Assembly (NCBI RefSeq): GCF_018129995.1
Contig: NZ_JAFCKS010000009.1
Location: 62,001 to 126,000 of the forward strand
Origin: Bradyrhizobium sp. SZCCT0153
GTDB lineage: Bacteria; Pseudomonadota; Alphaproteobacteria; Rhizobiales; Xanthobacteraceae
Direction: 5' to 3'
DNA length: 64,000 nucleotides
Below are positions 60,635 through 64,000 of the stretch, one piece after another. The notes beneath the pieces are model-generated. The model was given only the letters and a program-made list of their open reading frames with translations. It did not search any database and had not been told where the DNA came from. The stretch's first letter is position 1, and every line of letters starts with the position of its first letter. A program made the translations under genes and the position numbers.

Positions 60635-61819
60635 TTACCTGCGCCACGTCGGCGTCAGGCCCTCGCGCATCGCAAAGCGCCGGAGCGGGCCGATGGCGCC
60701 GAGCAGGTGCATGCCAATGGCGCGGACCGGCTGCAGCGGCAGGAAATCGTTGAGCAGGGAGCGATTGGCGATGTCGATCGCGAACGTCCGGCTCAGGATG
60801 TCCGGACGCCGCGCCCGGTCGTAGCGCTTGAGCACGTCGGGGTCGCCGGGATCCTGGCCCGACGCGATGGCTTCACCCGCGAGCTTGGCAATGTCGGCGG
60901 CATCGCGCAGGCCGAGATTGAGGCCCTGGGCGCCGATCGGGGGAAGCACATGGGCGGCTTCGCCGACCAGCGCGATCCGGTCGCGGCCGAAGGATTTCGG
61001 CCGCTCGATCGCCAGCGGGAACAGGTTGCGTCCGGGCTCGACCGTCATGCGTCCAAGGATCGACTGCGACTGCTTCTCGATCGCGGCGGAGAGTTCCGCG
61101 TCGCTCAAGCCGCGTAGCCGCTCGGCGTCCGCGGGCGCCGCGACCCAGACGATGCTGGAACGGTTGCCGGGCAGTGGCACGAACACGCAGGGCCCGTGCG
61201 GCGTGTGGAACTCGGTCGAGACGTTGCGATGCGGGCGCGCGTGGCCGACGTTGAAGGTCAGCGCGGTCTGCGACAACTCACGCCGGGTTACTTCGATGCC
61301 GGCGGCTTCGCGGCACAGCGAATGCCGGCCGTCGGCACCAACCACGAGGCGGGCCGCGATGAATTGCGCGGAGGCCGTCCGGATCGCAACGTCGTCGGCC
61401 GCGACGACGATGCTCTCGGCCTCGTCGTCGAAACGGACGAGGTTGGAGAACTCACCCGCGCGCTCTTCCAGCGCCAGCATCAGCGAACGATTGTCGATGT
61501 TGTAGCCGAAGGCGTCGAGCGCGATCTCGTGACAGGAGAAGCGGACCTCCGGGGCGCGGAACAGCCGCCCGGTGTTGTCGACGAGCCGCATGATTTCGAG
61601 CGCCGCCGCCTTGTCCTTGCAGCGCGGCCAGACGTCGAGGCTCTCTAGCAGATCGACGGAGGCACCTAACAGCGCGGTCGTGCGATTGTCGGCATAGGGC
61701 ACGCGCCGCGCCACCAGCGCGGTTCGTGCACCCGCCTGCGCCAGCGCGATGGCCGCCGCAAGGCCCGCCGGTCCGCCGCCGATCACGGCCGCGTCATGGA
61801 GTGTCGATGCATCTGTCAT
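60635..61819 (-). CDS. UbiH/UbiF-family FAD-dependent hydroxylase
   Basis: A 394-residue flavoprotein monooxygenase: AAVIGGGPAGLAAAIALAQA (FAD GxGxxG), VVGADGRHSLCREAAG (DG motif) and IALVGEAAHVLPPIGAQGLN with LGLRDAADIAKL (GD motif, with Glu for Asp). These features place it among ubiquinone-ring hydroxylases. Which ring position it oxidises cannot be read; alphaproteobacteria often use UbiL/UbiM-type variants. It converges with the AEC gene, 18 bp between stops. Confidence 0.9.
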   Translation of the reverse strand: MTDASTLHDAAVIGGGPAGLAAAIALAQAGARTALVARRVPYADNRTTALLGASVDLLESLDVWPRCKDKAAALEIMRLVDNTGRLFRAPEVRFSCHEIALDAFGYNIDNRSLMLALEERAGEFSNLVRFDDEAESIVVAADDVAIRTASAQFIAARLVVGADGRHSLCREAAGIEVTRRELSQTALTFNVGHARPHRNVSTEFHTPHGPCVFVPLPGNRSSIVWVAAPADAERLRGLSDAELSAAIEKQSQSILGRMTVEPGRNLFPLAIERPKSFGRDRIALVGEAAHVLPPIGAQGLNLGLRDAADIAKLAGEAIASGQDPGDPDVLKRYDRARRPDILSRTFAIDIANRSLLNDFLPLQPVRAIGMHLLGAIGPLRRFAMREGLTPTWRR

Positions 61820-61948
61820 GGAACGACATTGGACACGCCCCGCGACAAATTCAAGCCCACCTGTTTTTCCCTGATTTTATGGCGAATTGTGCGACCGAGC
61901 GCCGCAATGGCGGATGTGCAAACCGGTGTCATTCTGATAGCAGAAGCC

Positions 61949-62674
61949 ATGGAGACCCAGCAGGATTCCCTGAAGCCCAGACCCGCGATCCGCGCCGCGG
62001 CCTTCTCGGTGCACATCTTCACCGCCTTCGGCGCGGCGATCGCGCTGCTGGCGATGCTGGAGGCGGTGCGCGAGCATTGGGCGGCGATGTTCGGATGGCT
62101 GGGTGTCGCCCTCGTCATCGACGCGATCGACGGGCCGATCGCGCGCCGGCTCAACGTCAAGGACGTGCAGCCGAACTGGTCGGGCGACGTGCTCGATCTC
62201 GTGGTCGATTTCGTCACCTATGTTTTCGTGCCGGCCTATGCGATCGTCGCCAGCGGCCTGCTGCTGCCGGTTGCCGCGCCCTTGCTCGGCGTCGCCATCA
62301 TCGTCACCAGCGCACTATATTTCGCCGATCTGCGCATGAAGGCGGATGACAATCATTTTCGCGGTTTTCCGGCGCTGTGGAATGCGGCGGCGTTCTATCT
62401 GTTCCTGCTGCACTGGCCGCCGCTGGTCTCGACGCTGCTGGTCGCAAGCCTGGTGGTGCTGACCTTCGTGCCGTTCCACGTGCTGCATCCCGTCCGCGTC
62501 GTGCGGCTGCGCTGGCTGACGATGTCGCTGATCGCGGTCTGGGCGGTGCTCGGCCTCTATACGCTGAAGATGGATTTCCGCGTCGGCGCCGGCGTGACCA
62601 TCGCGCTCTGCGCGATCGCGCTCTGGATCAGCTTCAGCGACGCAATGATAAGGCTGACAAGATCCTTCGCATGA
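61949..62674 (+). CDS. pcs: Phosphatidylcholine synthase
   Basis: A 241-residue membrane enzyme that condenses choline with CDP-diacylglycerol, the pathway typical of rhizobia. The CDP-alcohol phosphotransferase motif DG-x2-AR-x8-G-x3-D-x3-D is present as DGPIARRLN with GDVLDLVVD. About eight transmembrane helices are seen. ATG 61949 (METQQDSLKPRPAIRAAAFS) was chosen; an upstream ATG at 61907 is possible. Its stop overlaps the terC-like start (ATGA). Confidence 0.93.
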   Translation: METQQDSLKPRPAIRAAAFSVHIFTAFGAAIALLAMLEAVREHWAAMFGWLGVALVIDAIDGPIARRLNVKDVQPNWSGDVLDLVVDFVTYVFVPAYAIVASGLLLPVAAPLLGVAIIVTSALYFADLRMKADDNHFRGFPALWNAAAFYLFLLHWPPLVSTLLVASLVVLTFVPFHVLHPVRVVRLRWLTMSLIAVWAVLGLYTLKMDFRVGAGVTIALCAIALWISFSDAMIRLTRSFA

Positions 62675-63405
62675 TGCACCTGTTGACCAGTCCCGAAGCC
62701 TGGGCCGCGCTGCTCACCCTGACGGCGCTCGAGATCGTGCTCGGGATCGACAACGTCATCTTCCTGTCGGTCATCGTCTCGCGCATCCCCGAGAAGCAGG
62801 CCAACCGCGCCCGCCAGATCGGGCTCGCGCTGGCTCTCATCTTCCGCATCATGCTGCTCAGCGTGCTGGTCTGGCTGATCGGCCTCACCGCGCCGGTGTT
62901 CTCTTTCTCGGTTTACGACTTCTCCTGGCGCGACCTCATCCTGATCGGCGGCGGCCTGTTCCTGATCGCGAAGGCCACGCACGAGATCCACGCCGAGGTC
63001 GAGGCCGATGACGGCGAGGGCGATGAGAAATCCGGCGGCAGCGCCTTCTTCTGGGTGATCGTCCAGATCATCATCATCGACATCGTGTTCTCGCTGGACT
63101 CGATCATCACCGCCATCGGCATGGCGCAGGACATCGAGATCATGATCGCGGCCGTCGTGATCGCCTGCCTGATCATGTACATTTCGTCCGGGCCGGTGTC
63201 GCGATTCGTCGCCGAGCATCCGACCACCAAGATGCTGGCGCTTGCGTTCCTGGTGCTGATCGGCGTCGCGCTGGTCGCGGACGGATTCCAATTCCACATT
63301 CCGCGCGGCTACATCTATTTCGCAATTGCGTTCTCGGCAGCGGTCGAATTCTTCAACGTGCTGGCCAAGCGCAACCGCAGAAAATCGGCCAAGCCGCCCG
63401 TTTAA
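62671..63405 (+). CDS. TerC-family membrane protein
   Basis: A 244-residue protein with seven or so transmembrane helices and the TerC signatures ALEIVLGIDNVIFLSVIVSR and IVFSLDSIITAIGMAQDIEI, which carry acidic residues in membranes. Family members are linked to manganese export or metallation of secreted enzymes. ATG 62671 overlaps the pcs stop by 4 bp, so the two are translationally coupled. Confidence 0.92.
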   Translation: MMHLLTSPEAWAALLTLTALEIVLGIDNVIFLSVIVSRIPEKQANRARQIGLALALIFRIMLLSVLVWLIGLTAPVFSFSVYDFSWRDLILIGGGLFLIAKATHEIHAEVEADDGEGDEKSGGSAFFWVIVQIIIIDIVFSLDSIITAIGMAQDIEIMIAAVVIACLIMYISSGPVSRFVAEHPTTKMLALAFLVLIGVALVADGFQFHIPRGYIYFAIAFSAAVEFFNVLAKRNRRKSAKPPV

Positions 63406-63480
63406 CCGTTCCAGTTTGCGTCGAGTTGACAAGGCGGGCGCGATGTCTTTCGCTGAGCTTTGAGAAGAGGAGGTCAGGTA

Positions 63481-64000
63481 ATGACCAAAGCCGTCCGTGT
63501 CCACAAGGTCGGAGGCCCCGAGGCCCTGGTCTATGAGAGCGTCGAGGTGCCGGCGCCCGGGCCCGGCGAGGTGCGCATCCGCCAGCATGCGGTCGGCCTG
63601 AACTTCATCGACGTCTATTACCGCACCGGCCTCTACAAGGCGCCGGAACTGCCGTTCATCGCCGGCAACGAGGCCTCGGGCGAGGTCGCCGCGGTCGGGC
63701 CGGGCGTGACCAATTTCCATCCCGGCGACCGCGTCGCCTATTACCACAATCTCGGCGCCTATACCGGCGAGCGCAACATCCCCTGGGAGAAGCTGGTCAA
63801 GCTGCCCGACCACATCACCTACGAGCAGGGCGCCGTGCTGATGCTGAAGGGGCTGACGGTCTGGTATCTCCTGCACAAGACCTTCAAGGTCGAGCCGCAT
63901 CACCGCGTGCTGATCCATGCCGCGGCCGGCGGCATCGGCCTGTTGGCCTGCCAATGGGCGAGGGCGCTCGGGGCACACGTCATCGGCACCGTCGGCTCGC
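63481..64000 (+). CDS. NADPH:quinone oxidoreductase (zinc-independent MDR family), 3' truncated by window end
   Basis: 173 residues are visible of about 325. It starts MTKAVRVHKVGGPEALVYES with GGAGG 7 nt before ATG 63481. GLNFIDVYYRTGLYK and PFIAGNEASGEVAAVG are the QOR signatures, and the cofactor motif HAAAGGIGLLACQWARALGA lies at the end. There are no zinc-ligand cysteines. It reduces quinones using NADPH. The reading frame is still open at the last base. Confidence 0.95.
   Translation, partial: MTKAVRVHKVGGPEALVYESVEVPAPGPGEVRIRQHAVGLNFIDVYYRTGLYKAPELPFIAGNEASGEVAAVGPGVTNFHPGDRVAYYHNLGAYTGERNIPWEKLVKLPDHITYEQGAVLMLKGLTVWYLLHKTFKVEPHHRVLIHAAAGGIGLLACQWARALGAHVIGTVGS

Overview
This window reads as chromosomal DNA of a Bradyrhizobium-type alphaproteobacterium. 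The evidence is high GC with strong third-position GC bias, a cyclic beta-(1,3),(1,6)-glucan locus (ndvB/ndvD/ndvC) known from Bradyrhizobium japonicum, a CDP-choline-independent phosphatidylcholine synthase gene, an IalB-family protein, the alphaproteobacterial recG-sdhE-mfd arrangement, and intergenic palindromes of the kind scattered through Bradyrhizobium genomes. No IS element, integrase, prophage or CRISPR array was seen.

Layout. 0-7.4 kb: the 3' part of queA and the whole of tgt (queuosine tRNA modification) flank an acyltransferase, asd with an upstream attenuator, a PepSY protein, a TetR regulator and a patatin-like lipoprotein. 7.4-21.5 kb: cysK, a BrnA-like orphan, a secreted caspase-like protein, a DMT exporter, RidA, and many small exported or zinc-ribbon proteins, ending at tRNA-Lys(TTT). 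21.7-27.5 kb: ndvB-ndvD divergent from ndvC. 27.5-43.4 kb: envelope precursor genes (glmU, glmS), panE-like, recG, sdhE, mfd, cspA. 43.4-53.4 kb: a redox cluster built around two paralogous LysR genes. 53.4-58.1 kb: a leftward group encoding an oligopeptide-type binding protein, a degenerate adenylate-forming enzyme and a degenerate GGDEF-like protein. 58.3-64 kb: ialB, hspQ, an AEC transporter, a UbiH-family hydroxylase, pcs-terC, and a truncated quinone oxidoreductase.

The most interesting signals are regulatory. (1) Upstream of asd there is a very probable transcription attenuator: a near-leaderless 23-codon ORF with seven Thr and two Lys codons among its first twelve, followed by an intrinsic terminator 25 nt before the next gene. 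(2) The redox cluster carries three copies of one composite motif, ATAAG-N9-ATTA-N7-TAATC, each pointing at a catabolic/redox gene. I infer that iorAB, the CMD-ABM pair and the cupin-AKR-SDR operon form one LysR regulon. One of its two LysR genes is broken by an in-frame amber codon. (3) The genes on either side of the TetR gene share a near-palindromic operator (AAC-N-ATAC-type) overlapping their predicted promoters.

All functional calls come from reading sequence motifs. No alignment or database search was run.
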